From the NCBI GenBank assembly GCA_003161205.1, contig PMOU01000270.1:1-15441 (forward strand): a stretch of DNA of 15,441 nt, written 5' to 3'. Below the pieces are notes generated by a model. It was not told the origin of the DNA. It worked only from the letters and a program-made list of their open reading frames with translations, and did no database searches. Numbering within the stretch: the stretch's first letter is position 1; each line of letters starts with the position of its first letter. The DNA comes from Actinomycetota bacterium (GTDB lineage: Bacteria; Actinomycetota; Actinomycetes; Streptosporangiales; Streptosporangiaceae). This document shows positions 1 to 6,557 of the stretch, one piece after another. The position numbers were made by a program, and so were the translations under genes.

Positions 1-336
1 TACCGCGGCGACCGGCTCGCCCGCACCGCCGCGCCGCACAAGATCCTGGATCCGAAGGCCGGGCCGCTGATCGCCGTCCGGCTCAACATCTTGACCCGCA
101 AGACGCTGGGCGGCCTGCAGACCGACCTGTCCGGCCGGGTGCTCGGCACCGCATCCGGCTCTCCTTCCGGGCAGGGCCCCCGTCCCGTTCCTGGTCTGTA
201 CGCGGCGGGCGAGGTCGCCGGGTTCGGCGGCGGCGGAATGCACGGCTACCGGTCCCTGGAGGGTTCCTTTCTCGGCGGTTGCCTGTTCAGCGGCCGTCAG
301 GCCGGCCGCGCCGCGGCCCGGGAGACCGGGGCCTGA
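1..336 (+). CDS. FAD-binding dehydrogenase (KstD/fumarate reductase-like), C-terminal end
   Basis: This is the last 111 codons of a flavoprotein whose start lies left of the window; frame 1 is open from base 1 to TGA at 334-336. The visible part has the family's C-terminal signature: GGLQTDLSGRVL, then a glycine-rich segment GLYAAGEVAGFGGGGMHGYR and EGSFLGGCLFSGRQAGR. This is the segment that closes over the FAD in 3-ketosteroid dehydrogenase and fumarate-reductase-like proteins, and it looks most like the approximately 550-residue putative FAD-binding dehydrogenases. Such enzymes desaturate or reduce a carbon-carbon bond next to a carbonyl, but the substrate-determining part is outside the window, so a steroid substrate is only possible. 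A strong hairpin follows about 40 bases after the stop. Confidence 0.85.
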   Translation, partial: YRGDRLARTAAPHKILDPKAGPLIAVRLNILTRKTLGGLQTDLSGRVLGTASGSPSGQGPRPVPGLYAAGEVAGFGGGGMHGYRSLEGSFLGGCLFSGRQAGRAAARETGA

Positions 337-340
337 CCGT

Positions 341-380
341 TGGCCCGCGATGCCCGCGGATGCCCGCGGATTCCCGTGGC
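341..380. repeat. Short tandem 10-bp repeat
   Basis: About four imperfect copies of a 10-mer of the form TGCCCGCGGA lie just after the stop of the FAD dehydrogenase. The copies at 351-360 and 361-370 are identical and the flanking ones diverge. The last copy runs into the left arm of the downstream hairpin. This is probably replication slippage with no evident function. Confidence 0.5.
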
Positions 381-411
381 CTGCCTGATCGGCTCAATCA
401 GGCAGGCCACG
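375..411. terminator. Bidirectional hairpin terminator between convergent genes
   Basis: A perfect 15-bp inverted repeat (375-389 pairing with 397-411) encloses a 7-base loop. It lies between two genes transcribed towards each other, with stops at 336 on plus and 440 on minus, so it can serve both. No long T run follows on either side, as is common in actinobacterial terminators. The perfect long stem and its position make termination the best reading. Confidence 0.8.
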
Positions 412-439
412 TTCACGTACTTCAGCCGGAGACCCAGCG

Positions 440-1255
440 CTACGGCTGTCCCCCGTAGTTCCCGCCGTCGCGGGGTGTCGGCGGGTTGCCTCCGTAGTTC
501 TCGCCGGTATACGGCGGCTCGGTGAATCCGCCGTAGGTCCCGCCGCCCTGCGGCGGCTGGGCGAATCCGCCGTAGGTCCCGCCGGGCGCCGATGGTGTCT
601 GGGCGCTACCGGAAAGCCGGTAGTAGACCAGCGTCACGACCAGGGCGAGGAAGGGCGAGATCAGGGTGCCCGAGATAACCGCGCTCAGGCCGCTGCCCAG
701 AACGTGCGGCAGGGCCGAGAAGATGAGACCGAGCACGATGTCCACCACGAGCAGGATCACGTACACCAGCACCAGCGTGCCGAACACGTGCCAGCCGTGG
801 CCGCGGACGAGTGCACGGCTGCGCCCGAAGGACGCGAGTGCACCTGACCGCTCGATGACGATGACCGGCACGATCACGGCCCAGATGGTGATCAGGTACA
901 ACCCCGGAGCGATGATCAGGGCGAGCCCGATGACGATCGCGATGCCGGCCAGGAGCGAGGCGACGATGACCGCCCCCAGGTACGGCATGGCCGCGGATAC
1001 GGTCTCGCCAATGGACATGTCGACGCGGCCGTCGCGTACGTCCTGCACGGCTTTGACGAGCGCCGCCTGCAGCAGGAAGGCCGCGACGATGCTCACCAGG
1101 GAGCCGAGCAGGGTACCGAAGGTGCCGGCCAGGGACAAGACCGCGGCGATGATCGCGGCGGCCACGTAGATGACGAAGGCGATCGCGAGAAGATGTCTGG
1201 CGTAAGCCTTGTACATCCCCCAGGCCTCGCTCAGAACGCCTGTAAGTGGATTCAT
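440..1255 (-). CDS. Multi-pass membrane protein with Tyr-Gly-Gly repeat tail
   Basis: The protein has 271 residues. Residues 1-20 are a short amphipathic start. Hydrophobic stretches follow at about 21-44, 46-68, 92-134 (long enough for two segments), 157-181 and 188-212, giving roughly five or six membrane spans. The arrangement resembles the YciC/glycerophosphodiester-phosphodiesterase membrane-domain type proteins common in actinobacteria, but I cannot assign a function. After the last span, residues 216-271 form a soluble tail rich in Gly, Pro, Tyr and Gln, with Tyr-Gly-Gly at 228, 241, 254 and 267, an exact 13-residue period. Such tails are usually disordered and cytoplasmic or surface-exposed. 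No strong ribosome site precedes the ATG at 1253-1255. The gene stands alone, convergent with the upstream dehydrogenase. Confidence 0.8.
   Translation of the reverse strand: MNPLTGVLSEAWGMYKAYARHLLAIAFVIYVAAAIIAAVLSLAGTFGTLLGSLVSIVAAFLLQAALVKAVQDVRDGRVDMSIGETVSAAMPYLGAVIVASLLAGIAIVIGLALIIAPGLYLITIWAVIVPVIVIERSGALASFGRSRALVRGHGWHVFGTLVLVYVILLVVDIVLGLIFSALPHVLGSGLSAVISGTLISPFLALVVTLVYYRLSGSAQTPSAPGGTYGGFAQPPQGGGTYGGFTEPPYTGENYGGNPPTPRDGGNYGGQP
443..584 (-). repeat. 39-bp coding repeat encoding (GG-x-YGG-x7)n
   Basis: The tail of the membrane protein is coded by four imperfect 39-bp units. The two 5'-most units share an identical 22-bp stretch (524-545 and 563-584); the other two have diverged (T to N before Tyr, loss of Phe), and the last is cut short by the stop. 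The exact 13-codon period shows growth by in-frame duplication. Confidence 0.8.
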
Positions 1256-1351
1256 GGCGGGATCGTACAGCTAAAACCAGCTCGCCGGGAGCATCAAAGA
1301 GGCGAATTCCCAGGCAGTATCGATACGTTTCCGCAACGTGCGCCCGGCTAG

Positions 1352-2485
1352 CTAGTGCTGCCCGTTCTCATGCCCGCCGCAGCCGCAGCTTTCCCTGATG
1401 ATGAGGTCGGTAGGCAGCCGCTCAACGTGACGGGGCAGCGCTGGATCGGCGATCCGCTGGAGCAGCCGGGCGCAGGCGCGCTCGCCGAGCAGCCGCATCG
1501 GCTGGCGAACCGTGGTCAGCGGCGGCGCGACGAGGGTGCCGGCGTGCATGTCATCGAAGCCGACAACAGCGATGTCGGCCGGAACCCGTATCCCGGCGAT
1601 CTGCAGCTCGCGGATGGCCCCGATGGCCATCTGGTCGTTGGCGCAGACGATCGCGTCGGGCAGATCCCGCCGCGGCCAGGTCAGGATCTCACGCACGGCG
1701 AGCTGACCGCTCATCGCGGCGAACCGGCCCTCGAAGGACCCGGTCAAGGTCGCGCCCGGATACTCCGCGAGCGCCTCGGAAAGGGCGTTTCTCCGTTCCC
1801 GTGCGTCCGGGGCCTCTGGCGGCCCTGCGATGGCGAACATCCTGGTCCTGCCGTGCTGCTCGACCAGATGGCGGACCAGCGCTCTGGTGCCGGCGCGGTT
1901 GTCGGCGCCGAAGACGTCGGCGTGCGGCTCATCGGGCGAGCCGGCCACCAGCACGATCGGGGTACGCGTGGCCAGCAGCGCCAGCTGATCTGAGCTGATA
2001 ATGCCTTCGGTGATGAGCAGGCCGTCGACCTGGGCCGAGATCTTCTGCAGCCGCCGGTAGGCGGCCGCCGGGTCGTCACCGTGGAGCAAGGAGATCAGCA
2101 GCGACCATTCGATTTGGCTCAGCGAGAACTCGACGCCGCGCAGCACTTCCTCAATGAACAGCAGCCCCTCTTGCTCGACGTCGGTGTCAGGGCTGCGGCT
2201 TTCGACCGCGACGAGCCCGATCACTTCCTTGCGGTGCCGGGCCATACTCTGCGCCGCGCCGTCGGGGATATAGCCGAGGGCCTCGATCACCTTGAGCACG
2301 CGCGCCCGGGTAGCCGGGCGAACCCGGTCCTGGCCGTGAACCACGCGCGAGACCGTGGCCGTGGAGACTCCAGCCTCGCGCGCCACATCGTAGAGGGTGG
2401 AGGCCGGAGAACTGCCGAACCCGGTCGGCCGGTCGCTTGACGTGTGGCCTCCTGAGCAGCAAGCAGCATGGATGGTCGGTCGCAT
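1352..2485 (-). CDS. LacI-family transcriptional regulator
   Basis: This 377-residue DNA-binding repressor is of the LacI/GalR type. The helix-turn-helix is at residues 30-51 (LYDVAREAGVSTATVSRVV), followed by the hinge at about 60-85 and a periplasmic-binding-protein-like effector domain to the C-terminus, with the usual CANDQMAIGA (281-290), VGFDD (308-312) and LTTVRQP segments. The effector is probably a sugar or other small metabolite. The C-terminus ends RESCGCGG, the cysteine-rich ending seen in many LacI proteins. About 28 residues precede the HTH, more than usual. No other ATG, GTG or TTG lies in frame before the HTH, so this start is forced. No sugar transporter or hydrolase lies nearby, so its target beyond itself is unknown. 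A palindromic operator candidate overlaps its promoter. Confidence 0.93.
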   Translation of the reverse strand: MRPTIHAACCSGGHTSSDRPTGFGSSPASTLYDVAREAGVSTATVSRVVHGQDRVRPATRARVLKVIEALGYIPDGAAQSMARHRKEVIGLVAVESRSPDTDVEQEGLLFIEEVLRGVEFSLSQIEWSLLISLLHGDDPAAAYRRLQKISAQVDGLLITEGIISSDQLALLATRTPIVLVAGSPDEPHADVFGADNRAGTRALVRHLVEQHGRTRMFAIAGPPEAPDARERRNALSEALAEYPGATLTGSFEGRFAAMSGQLAVREILTWPRRDLPDAIVCANDQMAIGAIRELQIAGIRVPADIAVVGFDDMHAGTLVAPPLTTVRQPMRLLGERACARLLQRIADPALPRHVERLPTDLIIRESCGCGGHENGQH

Positions 2486-2499
2486 CGCCGCTGGTCGGA

Positions 2500-2517
2500 T
2501 ATCTAAGCGGTTACATA
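2500..2517. promoter_or_regulatory. LacI-type operator candidate (autoregulatory)
   Basis: TATCTAAGCGGTTACATA is an 18-bp palindrome with a central CG; 14 of its 18 positions are symmetric. Even length and a central CG pair are the hallmarks of LacI/GalR operators. It lies 15 bases before the repressor start codon and covers the predicted -10 and part of the spacer, where binding would block transcription. Autoregulation is an inference from this position. Confidence 0.55.
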
Positions 2518-2528
2518 CATGATGTCAT
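2500..2528 (-). promoter_or_regulatory. Candidate promoter of the LacI-family gene
   Basis: Read on the minus strand, ATGACA (2523-2528; one mismatch to TTGACA) stands 17 bases from TAGATA (2500-2505), a weaker -10. Transcription would start near 2493, only about 8 bases before the ATG at 2485. This would fit the lack of a Shine-Dalgarno sequence there. The -35 element lies within an 11-bp palindrome, TGATGACATCA (2520-2530). Confidence 0.45.
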
Positions 2529-2554
2529 CAGAATTCTGCGCGCGGGCCTGCGGG

Positions 2555-2905
2555 TTAGGACGTGAGCTTGTCCAGGCGCTGCAGGAGGTCGTGGGCAGCC
2601 AGCTCCACGTCCTTGTGCCGCCACTCGGCGGCCCGGTACATGCACGCGATGATGCCCATGCGGTGGATGCGCCGGAAGTCCCCGTAGACGAACGCGTACC
2701 TGGCCTTGGTCTCATCGGTGGCACCGTCGGTCAGCCCAAGATGCCACCGGGCGTACTCTTCCCAGGAATGCTTTTTGAGGAACGCGTTCTGCTCGCTCGC
2801 CGTCGGCTGGACCTGGCCCCAGTCGCTGTCGAGAACGTACTGGCGGCTGTCGATGAGCCGTTCGGCCTGCTGAACGGCGTCCTGGTTCACGGAGTACGAA
2901 GGCAT
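2555..2905 (-). CDS. Conserved hypothetical protein, 116 aa
   Basis: This small soluble protein has no signal peptide or membrane segment. It is rich in charged and aromatic residues (LDSDWGQVQP, HSWEEYARWHLGL, ARYAFVYGDFRRIHR, YRAAEWRHKDVELAAHDLL). The pattern suggests a mostly helical domain, and it reads like a well-conserved actinobacterial protein of unknown function. I know of no assigned activity and no catalytic motif is obvious. It lies upstream of the LacI-family gene on the same strand with 69 bases between them, but the repressor appears to have its own promoter in that gap. Codon use is like that of its neighbours, so the frame is very likely real. Confidence 0.75.
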   Translation of the reverse strand: MPSYSVNQDAVQQAERLIDSRQYVLDSDWGQVQPTASEQNAFLKKHSWEEYARWHLGLTDGATDETKARYAFVYGDFRRIHRMGIIACMYRAAEWRHKDVELAAHDLLQRLDKLTS

Positions 2906-3005
2906 GACAGCATTCTGCCTCGCCTGGGGCCGACGGGGCGCCGGGGCATGAGATGGCGGATGATTGTCAGCATGGGATGGGGCAAGCGGGGCGGAGCGTC
3001 AGTCG

Positions 3006-4265
3006 ATGTCGGGTGGTAGCGAGTTGCGGGTCATCGTGGTCGGCGCCGGGCTGGCGGGGCTGGCGTGCGCGTCAGATCTCATCGAGGCGGGTGCGGCCGT
3101 GCGCGTGCTCGAGGCCGGTGACGGGGTCGGCGGCCGGATGCGCACCGACCGGCAGGCAGGTTTCCTGCTCGACCGCGGTTTCCAGGTGTTTAACACCTCT
3201 TACCCCCAGGTGCGGCGCAGGATCGGCTTGCGCGCGCTGCAACTGCGCCCTCTCACCCCCGGAGTGCTGCTGCACACCAGCCAGGGGCGCGTGCGGTTCA
3301 CCGATCCGACCCGCCAGCCCCGGCAGGCGGCCGATGTCCTGGCGGGCCGGCTGGCCGGGCCCCGCGACCTAGCCGCCCTGACCCTGCTCAGCTCACGCGA
3401 CATGCTCGGTCCGGCCAGCCGGATCAGGCACCGGCGGGACCAGACCACGCTGGCGGCGCTGCGGCGGGCCAGGATCTCAGGCGACCTCATCGAGCGATTG
3501 TTCCGGCCGTTCCTGGCCGGGGTGTTCCTGGAGGATGAGCTGGAGACCTCGAGTCGTTTCTTCCACCTGGTGTGGCGGAGCATGCTGCGCGGCAGCCTGT
3601 GCCTGCCGCGGCACGGCATCCAGGCGGTGCCCGAACAGCTGGCGGCGGCGCTGCCGTCAGGAACGGTCCGGCTGCAGACAGCGGTCAGCGAACTCACCGG
3701 CGAAGGGGTGCTGCTCGCCGACGGCAGCGAGCGCCCGGCCGACGCGGTCGTGGTCGCGACCGGCGCGGCCGCCGCCGCCAGCTTGCTGCCTGGCCTGAAC
3801 GTGCCCGCCACCCGGACGGTCACCACGCTCTACCACGCGGTCCCGGCCTCCCCGCTGACCGAGCCGACCCTGCTGGTGGACACCGAGCGCGAGGTTCTGC
3901 ATACCAGCGTGCTCAGCGAGGTCACCTCCGGCTACGCCAGCAACGGCCGCGCGCTCGTCTCCACCTCGGTGCTGGGAACGGGCCACGCCGGCCTGGAGGC
4001 CGCTGTCCGCGCCAGGCTGGCCGTCCTGTACCAGACCGACACCGCGGACTGGGAGCATCTGGCCACCTACACCGTCGAGGGCGCGCTGCCCGCGATGCTG
4101 CCGCCGTGGCCGCTCACCCGGGGCAGCCGCGTCGGGCCGGGCCGGTACGTCTGCGGTGACCACCGGGCCACCGGATCGGTGCAGGGCGCGCTGGCTTCCG
4201 GCGCCCGCGCGGCTCGCGAGGTGCTGGCCGCAACCTCATCGTCGCGGCTTTCCCCGGCCGCTTAG
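3006..4265 (+). CDS. NAD(P)/FAD-dependent amine oxidase-like oxidoreductase
   Basis: The protein has 419 residues. The N-terminus is a Rossmann FAD-binding fold: VIVVGAGLAGLACASDL at about 9-25, with the ribose-binding Glu at about 36, followed by the GG-R-x-R-T motif (GVGGRMRT, 40-47) of flavin amine oxidases and phytoene-desaturase relatives. The C-terminus has the matching second FAD contact, YVCGDHRATGSVQGALASG. The substrate is unknown; relatives oxidise amines or desaturate carotenoids and other isoprenoids. I chose the ATG at 3006 because GGAG (2993-2996) stands 9 bases before it. An upstream TTG at 2964 would add 14 residues with no homology-like character. It is convergent with the next gene, with only 16 bases between the two stops. 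Confidence 0.88.
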   Translation: MSGGSELRVIVVGAGLAGLACASDLIEAGAAVRVLEAGDGVGGRMRTDRQAGFLLDRGFQVFNTSYPQVRRRIGLRALQLRPLTPGVLLHTSQGRVRFTDPTRQPRQAADVLAGRLAGPRDLAALTLLSSRDMLGPASRIRHRRDQTTLAALRRARISGDLIERLFRPFLAGVFLEDELETSSRFFHLVWRSMLRGSLCLPRHGIQAVPEQLAAALPSGTVRLQTAVSELTGEGVLLADGSERPADAVVVATGAAAAASLLPGLNVPATRTVTTLYHAVPASPLTEPTLLVDTEREVLHTSVLSEVTSGYASNGRALVSTSVLGTGHAGLEAAVRARLAVLYQTDTADWEHLATYTVEGALPAMLPPWPLTRGSRVGPGRYVCGDHRATGSVQGALASGARAAREVLAATSSSRLSPAA

Positions 4266-4281
4266 GCCGCTGTCAGCCGGG

Positions 4282-5121
4282 TCATGGTGCGGCCGGCTCG
4301 CCTGTCACTGATGATGCCGTACCGAGCATCCGGTCGGTGACCTCGCGGAGTTTCGCGCGGAACCGCGGGTCGTAGGCCTCCGGCCGGGCCCGTGAGGTCC
4401 TGAGCCCGTCGAAGAACTGCCCGGTTACCCCGTCCAGGGCCGGATCGGTGATGAGCCGCATCGTCGCCTCACCGCCCTGTTCGAGGGTGGAGACCGGAGT
4501 GATGCCGGCGTGGGTGACCATCGCGGTGTTCATGAAGGTCGCCGGGTGGGAGCAGTTCACCGTGACCGCGGCCGCCGCTAGCTCACCGGCCAGGTCGAAG
4601 GTGAATGCGGCCAGCGCGAGCTTGGACCTGCGGTAGGCCTCCACGCCCTGATAGCCGTGCTCGAATTCGGCGTCGGCGGGATCGAACGCGACCTGGCCGA
4701 GCGAGGCCACGTTCAGGATCCTGGACGGCGCCGACGCGGTCAGCAGCGGCACGAGCAGCCGGGTGAGCAGCACCGGGGCCAGGTAGTTGACGGCGAACCG
4801 CAGTTCGTGGCCGTCCGCGCTGACCTGCCGCCCCTCGCCCGGCGCGCCGAAGCCGACCGCCGCGTTGTTCACCAGCACGTCAAGCCGTGGCGCATCCGCC
4901 CGGACCAGGGCCGCGAGTTCCCGCACTTCGCCGAGTGAGGCCAGGTCAGCGACGTACCCCCGGGCACCGCCGCCAAGCTCCGCGGCGAGGTCTGCCACCC
5001 GCGCCGGATCACGTCCGTGGGCCAGAACCTGCCATCCTGAACTCGCGAGCTCCCTGGCCAGGTAACCGCCGAGCCCGGAGGTGGCCCCGGTGATCAGCAC
5101 GACGGGCGCGACATCAGCCAT
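4282..5121 (-). CDS. Short-chain dehydrogenase/reductase (SDR)
   Basis: The protein has 279 residues. The cofactor motif TGATSGLG is at 11-18, NNAA at 85-88, the structural Asn at 112 (VNYLAP), the catalytic Ser at about 140 (NVAS) and the catalytic pair Tyr163/Lys167 (YRRSK). All of the classical SDR tetrad is present, so it should be an active NAD(P)-dependent oxidoreductase. Arg37 after the second strand (HGRDP) suggests NADPH. The overall shape resembles the retinol-dehydrogenase/WW-oxidoreductase-like SDRs. The substrate is unknown. It is divergent from the TrmO-like gene and tail-to-tail with the flavoprotein, so it is a single-gene unit. Confidence 0.92.
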   Translation of the reverse strand: MADVAPVVLITGATSGLGGYLARELASSGWQVLAHGRDPARVADLAAELGGGARGYVADLASLGEVRELAALVRADAPRLDVLVNNAAVGFGAPGEGRQVSADGHELRFAVNYLAPVLLTRLLVPLLTASAPSRILNVASLGQVAFDPADAEFEHGYQGVEAYRRSKLALAAFTFDLAGELAAAAVTVNCSHPATFMNTAMVTHAGITPVSTLEQGGEATMRLITDPALDGVTGQFFDGLRTSRARPEAYDPRFRAKLREVTDRMLGTASSVTGEPAAP

Positions 5122-5129
5122 CTATCTAT

Positions 5130-5135
5130 CCTCCT
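5130..5135 (-). promoter_or_regulatory. Strong ribosome binding site of the SDR gene
   Basis: AGGAGG on the minus strand, 8 bases before the ATG at 5119-5121. It is among the best Shine-Dalgarno matches in the window and fixes the start. Confidence 0.8.
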
Positions 5136-5232
5136 GGGTGGTCATGCGGTGATCCCGCGGGCCTACCCATGAGCCGGCCGCTGAACCGCGCCGGGAGCGG
5201 TCCGGTCTCAGCCGGACGTGAGAATGGGGACC

Positions 5233-5754
5233 ATGGAACTGACCGTCAGCCTGCCGGTGATCGGCGTGGTGCGCAGTAGCCACCACGAAAGGGAGACCAC
5301 GCCGATCCAGTCCAGCGTGAACCGTGCCGAGCACGGCACCATCGAGATCGCCGAGCCGTACCGGGACGGCCTGGACGGGCTCGCCGGCTTCGACTACGCC
5401 TGGCTGCTCAGCTGGCTGCACCACCCGCGCGACCCAGCCGGGGACGCTCCCCTGCGGCAGGTCCCGTTCCTGCTCCGCCGCCAGCAGCGCGCGATGGGTA
5501 TTTTCGCCACTCGCGGGCCGCGGCGGGTCAACCCGATCGGCCTGAGCCTCATCCAGCTTCTCGAGGTGACCAGCCAGGCCGTCGTGTTCGCCGGCGTCGA
5601 TCTCCTGGACGGGACGCCCGTCATCGACCTCAAGCCGTACGTCACCCGCTTCGACCAGCCGCCCGGAGATCCGCGATGCGGTTGGTTCGACGAGCTCACC
5701 ATCAGCGACGGCACCACGCCCGAGCAGCTCTCCGGGCCATCGTCACCAGCGTGA
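5233..5754 (+). CDS. trmO: TrmO-like tRNA (t6A37) N6-methyltransferase, TsaA/UPF0066 family
   Basis: The 173-residue protein is of the TsaA/YaeB (UPF0066) family, whose E. coli member uses S-adenosylmethionine to methylate N6 of threonylcarbamoyl-adenosine at position 37 of tRNA-Thr. Family marks are GVVRSSHHERETTPIQ (11-26), FDYAWLLSWLHH (53-64), the core FATRGPRRVNPIGLS (91-105) and LDGTPVIDLKPYV (125-137), followed by a Phe-Asp pair. The length matches the single-domain short form; the C-terminal extension of the enterobacterial enzyme is absent. The start could be GTG 5218, ATG 5224 or ATG 5233; I chose 5233 by the usual N-terminus of the family, without a decisive ribosome site. A GTCCGG/CCGGAC hairpin (5200-5217) lies just upstream. 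Confidence 0.85.
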   Translation: MELTVSLPVIGVVRSSHHERETTPIQSSVNRAEHGTIEIAEPYRDGLDGLAGFDYAWLLSWLHHPRDPAGDAPLRQVPFLLRRQQRAMGIFATRGPRRVNPIGLSLIQLLEVTSQAVVFAGVDLLDGTPVIDLKPYVTRFDQPPGDPRCGWFDELTISDGTTPEQLSGPSSPA

Positions 5755-6042
5755 GGCGACTCGCCGCCAAGACCCGGTTTAGCTGCGATCGGGATGGATG
5801 TCGCGCCGATCTGGCCGATCTGGCGATGAGGTACCGGCCGTGCTGCTGCCCTGGCATGTCAGCCTGGAATACGGCAACGTGCTCGCAGATGGGCTGCCCG
5901 CCGAGGCTCAGCCCCACGTTCGGCTGACCGCGGCGTGGCCGTCAGCATCACGGCGCCCGCCGGGCTGAGCGGCCCTGCGGGAAGTTTAACCATGGTCCCG
6001 GCCCGCCCGGGTCACACTGTCGCTTCCCCGCCGGCAGCTGCG
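5755..6042. other. Gene-poor stretch before the toxin-antitoxin locus
   Basis: No well-supported gene is seen here. There is one short coding-like frame (5798-5968). The rest has stop-rich frames without recognisable motifs, ending at the -10 box of the next operon. The composition stays G/C-rich until the abrupt A/T-rich block at about 6043. Confidence 0.5.
5798..5968 (+). CDS. Possible small ORF or gene remnant, 56 aa
   Basis: ATG at 5798 opens 56 codons to TGA at 5966-5968. The middle part (AVLLPWHVSLEYGNVLADGL and the following AEAQPHVRLTAAWP) reads like real protein with G/C-rich third positions, while both ends look random. No good ribosome site is present. It may be a decayed gene fragment, a small unknown protein, or chance. 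I do not recognise it. Confidence 0.22.
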   Translation: MSRRSGRSGDEVPAVLLPWHVSLEYGNVLADGLPAEAQPHVRLTAAWPSASRRPPG

Positions 6043-6048
6043 TATAAT
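6043..6048 (+). promoter_or_regulatory. Consensus -10 box of the toxin-antitoxin operon
   Basis: A perfect TATAAT in strongly G/C-rich DNA, 54 bases before the antitoxin ATG at 6102. No good -35 is seen; TCGCTT stands at the 17-base spacing. The transcript would begin around 6055, inside the 9-bp repeats. Confidence 0.65.
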
Positions 6049-6084
6049 GCATTTACAGCATTTACAGCATTTACTGCATTCAGC
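6049..6084 (+). repeat. Four tandem 9-bp repeats, candidate antitoxin operator
   Basis: GCATTTACA (6049), GCATTTACA (6058), GCATTTACT (6067) and the diverged GCATTCAGC (6076) stand head to tail, directly behind the -10 box and over the expected transcription start. The ribosome site GGAGGAG (6085-6091) follows at once. The first copy also lies in an 8-bp palindrome AATGCATT (6046-6053). Position and iteration suggest a binding array for the HTH antitoxin encoded next. That is inference. Confidence 0.6.
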
Positions 6085-6101
6085 GGAGGAGTGTCGTCGC
6101 G

Positions 6102-6557
6102 ATGGGAACTCCCAAAGTTCTTGAACCAGGCCAGGTCAACACCGAAGATGCAGCACGTGCCATGCGCCGTATCCGTGACTATCTGGTGAGGCATCCGGGC
6201 GATGCCGACGTGGATGTGACGTCCGAACTGGCCGGCGATGGACCGCTCATCTTGCCCCGGGCTGTCGTGGTCATGCTCGCGTCGATGCTGGCGCAGCTAG
6301 CCGAGGGGCGCGGCGTCACGTTGATGCCCAGCCACGCCGAGCTGACCACCGTGGAGGCTGCGAGCATGCTCAATGTGTCCCGGCCGTACCTGATCAAGCT
6401 CATCGACACCGGAGAGCTGCCGGCACGGCTTGTCGGGCGGCACCGCCGCATCCGCTTCGGTGACCTCATCGACTACAAGCGCCGGACAGATGCCTCCGCG
6501 CACCAGGCAGCCGACGACCTGATCGCGCTCAGTGAGGAGATGGGGCTATACGAATGA
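6102..6557 (+). CDS. Excisionase-family HTH antitoxin of a PIN toxin-antitoxin pair
   Basis: The protein has 151 residues. The C-terminal half is an excisionase/MerR-type winged helix-turn-helix at about 81-126: ELTTVEAASMLNVSRPYLIKL, then GELPARLVGRHRRI and the wing RFGDLIDYKRR. This is the DNA-binding domain of antitoxins paired with PIN toxins in actinobacteria and cyanobacteria. The N-terminal part (1-75) is helical and ends in a hydrophobic segment VVVMLASMLAQLA. The tail after 127, ASAHQAADDLIALSEEMGLYE, is likely the toxin-neutralising segment. GGAGGAG (6085-6091) lies 10 bases before the ATG. Its stop overlaps the toxin start as ATGA, so the two are translationally coupled. The antitoxin should both bind the toxin and repress its own promoter. 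Confidence 0.88.
   Translation: MGTPKVLEPGQVNTEDAARAMRRIRDYLVRHPGDADVDVTSELAGDGPLILPRAVVVMLASMLAQLAEGRGVTLMPSHAELTTVEAASMLNVSRPYLIKLIDTGELPARLVGRHRRIRFGDLIDYKRRTDASAHQAADDLIALSEEMGLYE

Noticed and set aside
1355..1993. 212-codon plus-strand open frame
   Set aside because: Antisense to the LacI-family gene, whose full domain set is clear.
2964..3005. TTG 2964 as start of the flavoprotein
   Set aside because: The extra 14 residues are not typical and lack a ribosome site; ATG 3006 has GGAG at 9 bases and directly precedes the Rossmann fold.
6049..6084. CRISPR-like array
   Set aside because: The units are 9 bp, contiguous and without spacers.
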